NCBI RefSeq assembly: GCF_000420505.1
Contig: NZ_ATVB01000005.1
Location: 45,971-109,970 of the forward strand
Direction of reading: 5' to 3'
Source: Alloscardovia omnicolens DSM 21503
GTDB lineage: Bacteria; Actinomycetota; Actinomycetes; Actinomycetales; Bifidobacteriaceae
DNA length: 64,000 nt
The position numbers and the translations under genes are program-made. Positions 55,839 to 64,000 of this stretch are shown here, in pieces. Numbering within the stretch: the stretch's first letter is position 1; each line of letters begins with the position of its first letter. The notes under the pieces are model-generated. The model ran no database searches, was not told where the DNA came from, and worked only from the letters and a program-made list of their open reading frames with translations.

Positions 55839-56744
55839 TTACATCTCCTTAGTCAAGTTCAAGAAGATATCTTCCAAAGTTTCTGTTTTTCTCTCTACTG
55901 CGTAAATATCTGCTTGAGCATTCACAAGCGTTTTGACAACAGCAGCAATATTGTCATCGCTCAGTGAATCTAAAACGATGCGTCGCGTAGAAATATCTCG
56001 TGGATAGACCTCGATAGTGCGAAGCTGCGTGACAACTTTTTCGCAGATAAAACGTCCTCCAATCTCCACCCACGTATTGGATTTAATAGCATCTACTTCG
56101 CCCTCATATACGAGGTGTCCTTTATGAATAATGCCCACTCTGTCGGCAACATGCTCAATTTCCGAAAGAATATGACTAGAAATAAAAACTGTTAAACCCT
56201 CAGAATGCGCTAAAGATAAAATCAGTTCACGTATTTCGTGAATTCCTGCAGGATCTAAACCATTCGTTGGCTCATCCAGCAACAAAATAGTAGGTTTTTT
56301 CACGAGAGCAAAAGCCAAGGCTAAACGTTGCTTCATACCCAAAGAGTAATCGCGTACCAGTTTGTTTTTATTTTTCAGATCAGCTAAACCAACACGTTGA
56401 AGAGTTGGCCATATGTGTTCTTTATTGAAACCGAGCATCTGTTGAAAAACATGAAGATTCTCATACGCCGTAAGATTCGGGTAATACGATGGTTCCTCAA
56501 TCATAGAACCAATCTGGTTCAAATAGGAACGCCGCGATATAGGTTTGCCCATCACATAGATACTGCCTGATGTCGGCTTGACCAGCGAAAGAATCATCTT
56601 CATGGTCGTGGATTTTCCCGCACCATTAGGGCCTAAAAATCCGTAAATCTCGCCTTTGCGCACAGTCAGATGTTTCAAATCGACCGTGCGAACCGACTTG
56701 TACTCTTTATAGACATCGCGTAGCTCAATAGCAGGTGTAGTCAT
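55839..56744 (-). CDS. ABC transporter ATP-binding protein (BcrA/LanF-like)
   Basis: 301 residues. Walker A GPNGAGKST (about 40), Q-loop in GSMIEEPSYYPNLTAYENL, signature YSLGMKQRL (about 138), Walker B ILLLDEPTNGLDPAG, and a C-terminal extension typical of the bacitracin-resistance type. AAGGAGA precedes the ATG at 56744. Operon with two permeases, divergent from a two-component system: the usual arrangement for detecting and expelling antimicrobial peptides. Confidence 0.93.
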   Translation of the reverse strand: MTTPAIELRDVYKEYKSVRTVDLKHLTVRKGEIYGFLGPNGAGKSTTMKMILSLVKPTSGSIYVMGKPISRRSYLNQIGSMIEEPSYYPNLTAYENLHVFQQMLGFNKEHIWPTLQRVGLADLKNKNKLVRDYSLGMKQRLALAFALVKKPTILLLDEPTNGLDPAGIHEIRELILSLAHSEGLTVFISSHILSEIEHVADRVGIIHKGHLVYEGEVDAIKSNTWVEIGGRFICEKVVTQLRTIEVYPRDISTRRIVLDSLSDDNIAAVVKTLVNAQADIYAVERKTETLEDIFLNLTKEM

Positions 56745-56881
56745 GCTGTTCTCCTTCACGTCTCAGCTCACGTTTAGAGCATAAATAATCGGGATTAAGC
56801 GCACCTTGAGCCTACATTATGATTACATTAAGAAATACAGCACCTCTGTGTTGGCACTGACATCATCTTTATACTGGACAT

Positions 56882-57583
56882 ATGAGATTGTATGACTGCT
56901 CAATTCTTGTAATAGATGATGAAACAGATTTACTCACTTTTGTTCGCTCTATTTTGCATGATGAAGGCTATACACATGTAGATACTGCCGACACTTCCAC
57001 GCAAGCATACAATTCCATTACTACCCACAGTTACGACTTAATTATCTGTGACGTCATGCTTCGCGATGGCAATGGTTTTAGTTTATATGAGAAACTTCAT
57101 TCAACTATTTCAGATTTTTCCACACCCATTATTTTTCTCTCTGCCCGCGATGAAGATTCCGCACGTTTACGCGGCTTAGGTTTGGGTGCTGATGATTACA
57201 TTACTAAGCCATTCCTGCCTCAAGAATTACTCTTAAGAATTCGATCTATTTTAAAGCGCACATACAAAGATACGTTCCACAATGATGAAATACATTTAGG
57301 ATCTACTCACGTATCCTTTGATTCTGGAACGGTTACACGCGGTAACGAAGTGGTGAGTTTAACAGCAAAAGAATTTATTTTACTGAAAACACTGGCAGAT
57401 AACCGCGGACGGATTGTAACCATTGACGCATTATGCGACGCACTCTGGCCGGGTAAAAGTTTTGGACTAGAAAGCTCGCTGATTGTTCATATTCGTCATC
57501 TGCGCGAAAAAGTTGAAATTGACCCCTCGCACCCTGTCTATGTAGTTACTGTGCGCGGCTTAGGCTATAAGTTGGAGAAGTAA
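56882..57583 (+). CDS. OmpR/PhoB-family response regulator
   Basis: 233 residues. Receiver domain with DDETD at the N-terminus, phospho-Asp near 54 (LIICDVMLRDGNG) and Lys in DYITKPF; winged-helix domain to the C-terminus (LTAKEFILLKTLADNRGRIVTIDALCDALWPG, HIRHLREKVE). TATACT (56870-56875) ends 6 nt before the ATG, a leaderless candidate. Its last base is shared with the kinase start. Likely controls the divergent ABC exporter. Confidence 0.94.
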   Translation: MRLYDCSILVIDDETDLLTFVRSILHDEGYTHVDTADTSTQAYNSITTHSYDLIICDVMLRDGNGFSLYEKLHSTISDFSTPIIFLSARDEDSARLRGLGLGADDYITKPFLPQELLLRIRSILKRTYKDTFHNDEIHLGSTHVSFDSGTVTRGNEVVSLTAKEFILLKTLADNRGRIVTIDALCDALWPGKSFGLESSLIVHIRHLREKVEIDPSHPVYVVTVRGLGYKLEK

Positions 57584-58803
57584 TGGCTAAAAAATCTTCC
57601 CATCATTCGCAACTTCTCTTTATTACTCTTGCTCTTTTTTGCACGGTTATACTGGCTAATCTGTGCATACTTTTCGTGCTGACCAATCAAGCACAAACAA
57701 CTACAACAAAAAATACAGAAACCACTCTCCTATCTGAACTAAATTCTTCATCATCATATACTGTATCCGATGAGATTACACGTGAGCTGGACGATAACAA
57801 ACAGTTTGCTATGATTATTAACCCTGAAGGCACGGTGGTGTGGAGTTACAACATGCCTTCCTCATTAGGCAAAGAGTACAGTTTGAGCGATGTTGCACGG
57901 TTTTCTCGCTACTACCTCGATGATTATCCTGTGCACATCTATGCCCTCAAAAACTCGCATCTCCTTGTTGTGGGAAGTGCTAAGAACTCTATCTGGAAAT
58001 ATCAGTTAGAGTATAATATTTTCGCCATGAAGCACCTTATTACTTTTCTTCCTGTGCTCCTTACTGCCGATGTCATTATTATGATTGCGGTTCCTCTGTG
58101 GATTCAACGGCGATGGATGAAGAGCAGAGAACACGAAAGAACGGAATGGATTGCAGGAGTATCGCACGATATACGCACACCACTGACCTTGATTTTAGGA
58201 CAAGCAGACGCTCTTGCACGCCACTACGATAACAATCCAGAGGTTCAGCACAAGGCGCAGATTATTGAACAACAAAGTTTACGATTGCGCGATCTAATCT
58301 CTAATCTTAATTTATCTAATAAACTCACTTATGGTCATTGTGAGATTTCCAAGGAAAAAATAAATCTGCCACGGCTTCTGCGGCACATTTTTTCAGAAGT
58401 GATGAACCGCATAGATACAGAAAAGTTTAAGATTGATTTATCTATTGCACCCCATGTGTATCAAGCCACCATCATGGCCGACGCACAGCTTACTCAACGT
58501 ATGATTGAAAATCTCATCAATAATTCTCTACACCATAACCCCGACGGCTGTATTATTCGGATTACAGTAAAGCCCTCTACGCATGGATCTGAGCATTATA
58601 TTCTCAGCATTGAGGACAATGGTGTGGGAGTAAGCGATCAACAATTGATTGGTTTTAATTCCCACAGTATTCAACAGACAACTTCCTCTGCCGAGCATGG
58701 CTTAGGCATAAGCATTGTGCGCCACATTTCACGTCTACATTCGTGGCATATTCACTTTCAAAACATAGAACCACATGGTTTGCGATGCACCGTGAACATA
58801 TAG
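57583..58803 (+). CDS. Sensor histidine kinase, OmpR-partner type
   Basis: 406 residues. Two membrane helices (about 10-30 and 150-172) enclose an external domain of about 120 residues. Phosphoacceptor His in WIAGVSHDIRTPLTLILGQAD (about 197), N box in MIENLINNSLHHNPDG, G boxes in DNGVGV and GLGISIV. The ATG overlaps the regulator stop codon. With its sizeable external domain it differs from the short BceS type; the neighbouring exporter still suggests peptide sensing. Confidence 0.93.
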   Translation: MAKKSSHHSQLLFITLALFCTVILANLCILFVLTNQAQTTTTKNTETTLLSELNSSSSYTVSDEITRELDDNKQFAMIINPEGTVVWSYNMPSSLGKEYSLSDVARFSRYYLDDYPVHIYALKNSHLLVVGSAKNSIWKYQLEYNIFAMKHLITFLPVLLTADVIIMIAVPLWIQRRWMKSREHERTEWIAGVSHDIRTPLTLILGQADALARHYDNNPEVQHKAQIIEQQSLRLRDLISNLNLSNKLTYGHCEISKEKINLPRLLRHIFSEVMNRIDTEKFKIDLSIAPHVYQATIMADAQLTQRMIENLINNSLHHNPDGCIIRITVKPSTHGSEHYILSIEDNGVGVSDQQLIGFNSHSIQQTTSSAEHGLGISIVRHISRLHSWHIHFQNIEPHGLRCTVNI

Positions 58804-58908
58804 AACGGATTCTTATTTTATTATCTCTACGAAGAAAATGATGAGCTATACTATACGTTTATTGGATGCAATGTCGCTTCCAACTCATGCTCAACGACAG
58901 GAGAGAAT

Positions 58909-59163
58909 ATGAACTTTAAAGATACATGGCTCTTCAGTCTCCTATCGCACATTGATGTGATACTCGTATTACGATTCACAAAATGGGTGATTTGCTTACT
59001 CATTCTGGTATATGGTTTGTTAGATGTATATAGGCACTACTTGGGGTTCCTCGCACATCCCGATTGGAGTGCAGCACATTATGTAGTATTCATCTACATA
59101 ATTCCATATATTTTTATCGATATTATTCTATTTCTCGGTCTTCATTACCTTCTGAAAGTTTAG
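58909..59163 (+). CDS. Small membrane protein
   Basis: 84 residues with two hydrophobic segments (about 25-43 and 58-82). AGGAG lies 6 nt before the ATG. No family recognised. It follows the kinase by 105 bp and is closed by a terminator, so it could be a small accessory of the two-component/ABC module. Confidence 0.7.
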   Translation: MNFKDTWLFSLLSHIDVILVLRFTKWVICLLILVYGLLDVYRHYLGFLAHPDWSAAHYVVFIYIIPYIFIDIILFLGLHYLLKV

Positions 59164-59169
59164 ACTTTA

Positions 59170-59211
59170 CATGAGAGAGGGAGCATCGAAAGATACTCCC
59201 CCTCTCATAAT
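59170..59211 (+). terminator. Hairpin between the small membrane protein and galK
   Basis: ATGAGAGAGGGAG pairs with CTCCCCCTCTCAT (59192-59208 area) with one or two mismatches; serves both converging genes. Confidence 0.65.
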
Positions 59212-59217
59212 AATTAC

Positions 59218-60477
59218 TTACTGTACACGTTCTGCCGGTTGAGACGCAATCACAGCAAGAGCTCGTGGAGCATTCCATCCGCGCTTATCGAATTCATCAG
59301 CAATTTTCTGTGCGATTGGTTCAGCTTTACCTTCATCTACCAAAGCAATAATAGAGCCGCCGAAACCGCCACCGGTCATGCGAGCGCCGTATGCTCCTTC
59401 AGCTCGCGCCACATCTACTGCAACATCAAGCTGAGGAACAGTTACTTCGTAATCATCACGCAGAGAATCATGTGATGCATTGAACAGCTCACCTGAGCGA
59501 GCAATATCGCCGTTGCGGAAAGCTTCTACAAAATCAGTAACGCGACCAATCTCGGTCAGCACGTGACGCACACGCTTTTTCGCTTCCTCAGAATCAAGCT
59601 TGGCAATAATCTCAGCTATTGCATCTGCACGTTCCTGCTCAGGACGAGCGTTAACGTCATCAGCAAGCACACGCAAAGAGTCAACGCCTAAAGCAGCTGC
59701 GGACTCTTCGCATAGGCGACGACGAGATTCATACTGACCGTCATTAAGTGAGTGTGGCGCCTGAGTATCTAAAACAAGCAGCTCCAAACCGCGTTTACTC
59801 AAATCAAAATCATGCTGAGATACGCTGTCTACAGCAGATAATTTCGGATCGCAATCAAGCAGTAAAGCCATACCTTCCTGGCAACGCAGTGAAGCGGATT
59901 GATCCAAACCTCCAGTTGCTGCTCCTGCCATATCATTTTCTGCGCTCATCGCCATGCGTACTAAGGTAACGCGCCCCTCATCGGTGGACCCGAAACCTAA
60001 GTCATACACGTCATCAAGAGCTAAAGCTGTAGAGCAGGTCATAGCAGCTGACGAACTTAAACCGCCTCCTAAAGGAACGCTGGAGGCGAAAGCAGCGTCG
60101 AAACCGCGCACGCCTGCGCCGAAACTGTTGTTGCGCATAGCCCAGGCCACGCCTACCGGATATGCAGCCCAGCCTTCGACACCACCGGCCTGCAAACCGT
60201 CGAGGTCAGCTTCGGCTACTTTACCGTTCGAGAGCGTAGAAATAACGCGCACTTTCGTGTCTTCGCGAGGTTTCAGCGCAATAAATGTGCGATGTGGCAG
60301 AGCAATCGGCAAACACAAACCGTTGTTGTAATCGGTGTGTTCACCAATCAGATTCACGCGACCGGGAGCATCCCAAACGCCTGCTGGTTCTTCGCCAAAA
60401 GCTTCGCGGAACAGCTCAGTAACTTGACGCACGCCATCGTCCACGCCCAAAGCATCAATAAATTCAATCTGTGCCAT
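59218..60477 (-). CDS. galK: Galactokinase
   Basis: 419 residues. GHMP-kinase family: signature GRVNLIGEHTDYNNG (about 39-53), ATP loop SSVPLGGGLSSSAAM (about 135-148), and MTGGGFGGSIIALV near the C-terminus. It phosphorylates galactose to galactose 1-phosphate. The ATG at 60477 has GGGAG 9 nt upstream; the frame to 60576 is inside galT. Second gene of the galT-galK operon. Confidence 0.96.
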   Translation of the reverse strand: MAQIEFIDALGVDDGVRQVTELFREAFGEEPAGVWDAPGRVNLIGEHTDYNNGLCLPIALPHRTFIALKPREDTKVRVISTLSNGKVAEADLDGLQAGGVEGWAAYPVGVAWAMRNNSFGAGVRGFDAAFASSVPLGGGLSSSAAMTCSTALALDDVYDLGFGSTDEGRVTLVRMAMSAENDMAGAATGGLDQSASLRCQEGMALLLDCDPKLSAVDSVSQHDFDLSKRGLELLVLDTQAPHSLNDGQYESRRRLCEESAAALGVDSLRVLADDVNARPEQERADAIAEIIAKLDSEEAKKRVRHVLTEIGRVTDFVEAFRNGDIARSGELFNASHDSLRDDYEVTVPQLDVAVDVARAEGAYGARMTGGGFGGSIIALVDEGKAEPIAQKIADEFDKRGWNAPRALAVIASQPAERVQ

Positions 60478-60491
60478 AGTTGCGCACTCCC

Positions 60492-61754
60492 TTAGTCGGT
60501 TACGTTCGAGATATCGATTGGACCAAGCTCGTGGAAGCGAGCGGCAATCTTTTCTGGAGTGGTGTCGGAAATCCAAGCAGCCATACCAGACTCGGAACCA
60601 GCCAAATACTTAATCTTGTTTGCAGAACGCCTAAACGAGAAGAACTGCAAGTTCAAACGGTAATTTTCGCGGCGCTCATCGTGAATTGGTGCCTGATGCC
60701 ATGCGGAAATATATGGCAAATCCATACCCTTGCCATCGCCAGTATCAAAGAACGCATTACCGCGCTTGAGTAGCTGGGAATACATCTGAGCCAGACCCCA
60801 ACGCTCGTTATCGGTGAGCTCATCAAGGGTTCGCACATCGTCGCGCAATGGCTGTACATGAACCTCCAGCGGCCAGCGAGCAGCAGCAGGAACATAGCCA
60901 ATCCATGTATCGTTACGCAAAACAATACGCTCATCAGCTTCAATTTCTGCCTTCTTCAAGTCCGTGAGCAAATCAGCGCCATTCTTCTCGAAGTAAGCCT
61001 GCGTGTGCTGCAACTCAGTTTCAAGACGAGGAGCAATAAATGGATAACAGTAAATCTGACCGTGCGGATGCGCCAAAGACACACCAATTTCTTGACCGTG
61101 GTTTTCGAATGGGAAAATCTGCTCGATGCCTTCAATTGTGCTGATTTCGGCAGTTCGGAAAGCCCATGCTTCAACAACTGTGCGCATACGCTTGAGAGTG
61201 AGGTCTGCTGGTAATCCTGTTTCGTTAGGGTCAAAGCATACTACTTCGCAGCGGCCCACTGCTGGCTTTGACTTCCAGGTTGGATTGCCATCTACGTAGC
61301 TTACCTCGTCTGGAACGCCAGGAATGCGAGTCATGGATGGGAAGCGATTTTCAAAAACAACAACGTTGTAATCAGTATCTGGAACTTCACCATCTTGGTA
61401 AGGATCTCCTGGCTTGCGTGCTGCCAAAGGATTACCGGAAGCTGTTGCGCCTGGACCAGCGGTAATGGGACGGTTCATACGGGCTGTAGCCATAGGAATC
61501 CAGTCGCCTGTTAACGGATCTTGACGCATTTGAGGAGCTTGAACAGGCATAGGATTGCCCTCACCATCAATACCTGGCTCATAGCGGTTTGCAAGAACGC
61601 GAGGATCAGTAAGCTCACGAGTTTTATTACCGGAGACGTAGTCTGGATCATCATCGAGGTAGAAGAAATCGCGACCATCAGACAGCGTCGTCTGTGAAAT
61701 ACGAATATTATTGCGGGCGTAATCGCCTGGCTCATATGCATTGTATGTAGTCAT
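60492..61754 (-). CDS. galT: Galactose-1-phosphate uridylyltransferase
   Basis: 420 residues. The HxH nucleophile motif is in VSLAHPHGQIYCYPF (about 225), and the zinc/uridylyl-binding region includes FENRFPSM and ENHGQEIG. It exchanges galactose 1-phosphate with UDP-glucose. TATACT (61767-61762) ends 7 nt before the ATG and there is no ribosome binding site, so the mRNA is probably leaderless. The upstream region carries repeated GTGCCTTT-like elements. Confidence 0.96.
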   Translation of the reverse strand: MTTYNAYEPGDYARNNIRISQTTLSDGRDFFYLDDDPDYVSGNKTRELTDPRVLANRYEPGIDGEGNPMPVQAPQMRQDPLTGDWIPMATARMNRPITAGPGATASGNPLAARKPGDPYQDGEVPDTDYNVVVFENRFPSMTRIPGVPDEVSYVDGNPTWKSKPAVGRCEVVCFDPNETGLPADLTLKRMRTVVEAWAFRTAEISTIEGIEQIFPFENHGQEIGVSLAHPHGQIYCYPFIAPRLETELQHTQAYFEKNGADLLTDLKKAEIEADERIVLRNDTWIGYVPAAARWPLEVHVQPLRDDVRTLDELTDNERWGLAQMYSQLLKRGNAFFDTGDGKGMDLPYISAWHQAPIHDERRENYRLNLQFFSFRRSANKIKYLAGSESGMAAWISDTTPEKIAARFHELGPIDISNVTD

Positions 61755-61785
61755 AGTTCACAGTATAGCAAGAAATTGTACTAAT

Positions 61786-61905
61786 GTGTGCTTTTTTGTG
61801 CCTTTTTGTAATAAAAGTGTCGCAGAACGGCAAGAAGCTTTTCAGCAGACAGCTAACAGGCTGCAAACAGGTACGCAAAGGCGTGTAAAGGCACTTAAAG
61901 GCACA
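61786..61905. promoter_or_regulatory. Repeated GTGCCTTT elements upstream of galT
   Basis: On the plus strand GTGCTTTTTTGTGCCTTTTT (61789 region) and on the minus strand three GTGCCTTT-like units of 10-bp period (61876-61905, read AAAGGC on the plus strand). DeoR regulators bind short phased repeats; a DeoR gene follows. The nearer copies lie next to the galT promoter. Confidence 0.45.
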
Positions 61906-61967
61906 GGTCAGCACACATAAGAACAACCCGAATATGGCATACATTTATATAGCCATAATGATGCACA

Positions 61968-62744
61968 TTAATCCGCAATAATCAGATTACGTGCTACCTC
62001 GCGGGTTGCTTCAACATCTTCAGGACTAATACCCGAATCCGTAATAATTACATCAACATCATCAAAACCTGCGAACAAAGACAAAGATGTGAGCTGCCAC
62101 TTGGTATGGTCAGTGAGCACAACTGTTTTGTTAGCAATCGACATCAACGCAGCCGCCGTGGAGGATTCCAAGGAATTCGGCGTCAAAAAACCGCGCGGGA
62201 CAGACACAGAATGCGTTCCCAAAAACAGAAGGTTCACGCGCAAAGACGAAATGACGCGGTCCGCCAAAGGCCCCACCAAAGAATTCGAGCGAGTCGTCAC
62301 CCCTCCGGTCACAATAACTTCCACGTCTTTATTCTCTGCTGTCTGCACCAGCTCAGCAACAGGCAAAGAGTTAGTCAAAATAGTAATACCCGTGGAGTTC
62401 TCAGTTTCGAGCAGATGCTGCGCAAACACATACGTGGTAGATCCGCCACCAATTGCTATTACATCTCCCGGCTGCACAAGCTCCACTGCTTTCATAGCAA
62501 TAGAATCTTTAAGCCCCACATCCATTTGCGATTTAACGGCAAACAGAGGTTCCGCCAGTAACGTAGAACTCGACACAGCGCCACCATGCACACGCTTAAC
62601 CAACCCTTTATCGGCAAGCTCAGCAATATCACGCCTAATTGTCATAGCTGACACGCCAAATTCTTCTGCTAATCCTGCAATACGCACAGCGCCGCGCGTA
62701 CGCAAACGTCCAAGTATCAATTGTTGTCTCTGTGATGAAATCAT
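61968..62744 (-). CDS. DeoR-family transcriptional regulator
   Basis: 258 residues. N-terminal HTH (RQQLILGRLRTRGAVRIAGLAEEFGVSAMTIRRDIAELADKGLVKRVHGGA), then a sugar-phosphate-sensing domain (VIAIGGGSTTYVFA, LLFLGTHSVS, TDHTKW). The ATG at 62744 is chosen; GATAAT ends 6 nt upstream and TTGGTT lies 18 bp before that, a good promoter for a leaderless mRNA. It probably represses the downstream galT-galK operon or a related sugar pathway; effector unknown. Confidence 0.92.
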   Translation of the reverse strand: MISSQRQQLILGRLRTRGAVRIAGLAEEFGVSAMTIRRDIAELADKGLVKRVHGGAVSSSTLLAEPLFAVKSQMDVGLKDSIAMKAVELVQPGDVIAIGGGSTTYVFAQHLLETENSTGITILTNSLPVAELVQTAENKDVEVIVTGGVTTRSNSLVGPLADRVISSLRVNLLFLGTHSVSVPRGFLTPNSLESSTAAALMSIANKTVVLTDHTKWQLTSLSLFAGFDDVDVIITDSGISPEDVEATREVARNLIIAD

Positions 62745-62750
62745 GTGAAC

Positions 62751-62780
62751 ATTATCGCACAGATAGTACCTTTTAACCAA
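62751..62780 (-). promoter_or_regulatory. Promoter of the DeoR gene
   Basis: On the minus strand TTGGTT (62780-62775), 18 bp, GATAAT (62756-62751), then 6 nt to the ATG. Confidence 0.65.
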
Positions 62781-62784
62781 ACAG

Positions 62785-62818
62785 AATAGCTCGTTTAAAA
62801 AATTACAATAGCTCGTTT
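62785..62818. promoter_or_regulatory. Two direct repeats AATAGCTCGTTT, 22 bp apart
   Basis: Exact 12-bp copies at 62785-62796 and 62807-62818 in the divergent region between the DeoR and Crp genes. Their position upstream of the DeoR -35 fits an operator for DeoR autoregulation or control of the Crp-family gene. Confidence 0.6.
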
Positions 62819-62931
62819 TAAGAAAATTTTAGCTTTTCAGAGTGTGAATTCATACCCATTCATTATGATTAGTAAACAGATTTACCTATGAAATCCGTTG
62901 TACACGCGTTGAACCGATGAAACGAGGAAGC

Positions 62932-63660
62932 ATGGTCGCTGATTCGAACACTTTGGACGACAACTTAATTGGCTTAGAGCAGACTTTGCGCCACACGGCT
63001 CTTTTCGAGCACGTACCCTTGGAAGATGCGCGTCAACTGTTGCCCTATTTGGAACATCGCACTTATGCAAAAGGCGAATACATCTTCCATGAGGGTAACG
63101 AAGACACCAATATGTATATTATCGAACGCGGACGCATTAAACTTACCCGCGAATCCTATGATCATCGCGTGCAATTGTTAAGCATCTCCGGCGCTGGTGA
63201 GATTGCAGGCGAGATTCCCGTTTTCGACCCTCAAGGCGGGCCACGTACAGCATCGGCAGTGAGCATGGTAAATTCCACAACAACCCTATCTCTCACCTCT
63301 CACGTGCTTTTCTCTTGGCTTGACGAACATCCTCGCGTAGCAGTAAATATGCTCCAAGTGCTAGCTCGACGCATGCGCATGAATAACGAACGCATTAGCG
63401 ACCTCGTCTTTATGGACGTTCCTGCCCGTTTATCGAAGACATTAATTGATTTGGCAAAGCGCTTCGGAGAGCCGGGTGTGCAAGGTCTCGTCGTGCCGCA
63501 CGATTTGACGCAGGAAGAGCTTGCTCAGCTGGTGGGAACCTCACGTGAAACAGTGAATAAAGCTTTGATGGACTTTACAAACCGCGGATGGATTGCCCGC
63601 GAGGGGCGCACGATTATTATTTACCAGCCAGGTAATTTGATTTTGCGCGCACGCCATTAG
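62932..63660 (+). CDS. Crp/Fnr-family transcriptional regulator (GlxR-like)
   Basis: 242 residues. Cyclic-nucleotide-binding domain (KGEYIFHEGNEDTNMYIIERGRIKLT, GAGEIAGEIPVFDPQGGPRTASA), dimer helix, and a C-terminal winged helix (LTQEELAQLVGTSRETVNKALMDFTNRGWI). The ligand pocket has G-E-I and R-T-A-S as in cAMP-binding members, but ligand identity is not certain. GAGGA precedes the ATG at 62932; an upstream ATG at 62917 lacks a ribosome binding site. Confidence 0.94.
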   Translation: MVADSNTLDDNLIGLEQTLRHTALFEHVPLEDARQLLPYLEHRTYAKGEYIFHEGNEDTNMYIIERGRIKLTRESYDHRVQLLSISGAGEIAGEIPVFDPQGGPRTASAVSMVNSTTTLSLTSHVLFSWLDEHPRVAVNMLQVLARRMRMNNERISDLVFMDVPARLSKTLIDLAKRFGEPGVQGLVVPHDLTQEELAQLVGTSRETVNKALMDFTNRGWIAREGRTIIIYQPGNLILRARH

Positions 63661-64000
63661 AGAGCGCACGCCATTAGTAGCCGCGCATTAGTACGAGACC
63701 TTTAACCGCGTTATACGCATTACGCCGTTGAGAGCGCTGAACGTTAGGACGCGCTTTGGATAGCTTGATTAGTTAGTAGCACGTCGTTGCTGTTAGAGCA
63801 TGCCATGAATAATGACGATTCATCAGACTTAGCGGGGTTCTCGAGGTTTGCAAGTGCATAACTAGACACAATTAACCTTCACACTACGTTAAATCCGAAG
63901 AGCTATTACTCTCACGCATTCTGCTTAACCGATTAATATACCTGTTATGCCAGTTTTGATGCGCAAAAATGGCTTCAAAACTGGCATATCGGTTGCGCGT
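63661..64000. other. Intergenic sequence at right edge
   Basis: No gene seen. It begins with a short duplication of the end of the Crp-family gene (GCGCACGCCATTAG, 63646 and 63663) and ends in dispersed repeat family A copy 3. The stretch GACTTAGCGGGGTT at 63827 resembles 47006. Confidence 0.6.
63888..64000 (+). repeat. Dispersed repeat family A, copy 3 (cut by window edge)
   Basis: Same direction as copy 1 with about 90 percent shared positions by eye: GTTAAATCCGAAGA, TTCTGCTTAACCGATT, the hairpin ATGCCAGTTTTG.../CAAAACTGGCAT, then GGTTGCGCGT at the window end. Confidence 0.88.

Overview
The window looks like a low-GC member of the Bifidobacteriaceae (Alloscardovia, Scardovia, Gardnerella or a low-GC Bifidobacterium). 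This is an inference from the gene families: Actinobacteria-type galT/galK, a Crp/Fnr-type activator, a bS22-type mini ribosomal protein, PspC-domain signalling proteins, ACT-UPF0210 and DUF4037/DUF4125 pairs. Many genes also seem to start with leaderless transcripts. No rRNA, prophage structural gene, insertion sequence or CRISPR array was seen. One tRNA gene (Ser, UGA) is present.

Bases 1-18414 form a plant-glycoside (rhamnoside) utilisation island, almost all on the minus strand. It starts with a truncated GH2 beta-glycosidase. Next is an operon read right to left: GH78 alpha-L-rhamnosidase, GPH-family sugar symporter, a membrane-anchored GH3 enzyme with permuted domain order, and a small 4-TM protein. 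An AgrC/AgrA-like (GHKL kinase plus LytTR regulator) two-component system lies upstream. Two direct repeats with 21-bp periodicity, as expected for LytTR sites, sit in front of the rhamnosidase operon. A second unit has an MFS transporter, a second GH78 enzyme with a strong terminator, another related MFS transporter, and a divergent TetR regulator.

Bases 18495-25819 hold a cell-wall pair (VanY-type peptidase and beta-lactamase-fold serine hydrolase), a TPR-DUF4037 nucleotidyltransferase-like protein with a DUF4125 partner, NADP-type glutamate dehydrogenase, and about 900 bp of decayed or unassigned sequence. Bases 25820-30115 hold a divergent PspC stress-signalling locus (two membrane proteins against a PspC histidine kinase and LuxR-type regulator). 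Bases 30066-33763 are an upper mevalonate pathway operon (thiolase, HMG-CoA reductase, HMG-CoA synthase).

Bases 34259-54298 are mostly housekeeping: an MFS drug exporter fused to CBS domains, zinc alcohol dehydrogenase, serS, tRNA-Ser, a diacylglycerol-kinase-like protein, pgm, an RNase H with an extra tail, rpiA, acyl-CoA ligase, the bS22 mini-gene, radA, mutY, a TrmL-like methyltransferase, and the ACT/UPF0210 pair. Bases 54342-58803 encode a bacitracin/lantibiotic-type ABC exporter diverging from an OmpR/HK two-component system. Bases 59218-63660 hold the galT-galK Leloir operon, a DeoR regulator and a Crp-family regulator.

Two families of dispersed intergenic repeats were found: family A (33937, 39122, 63888) and family B (9528, 47081). 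The most notable items for follow-up are the LytTR-controlled rhamnoside operon, these repeat families, the set of eleven possible leaderless promoters, and the tandem repeats in and before the GH2 gene.
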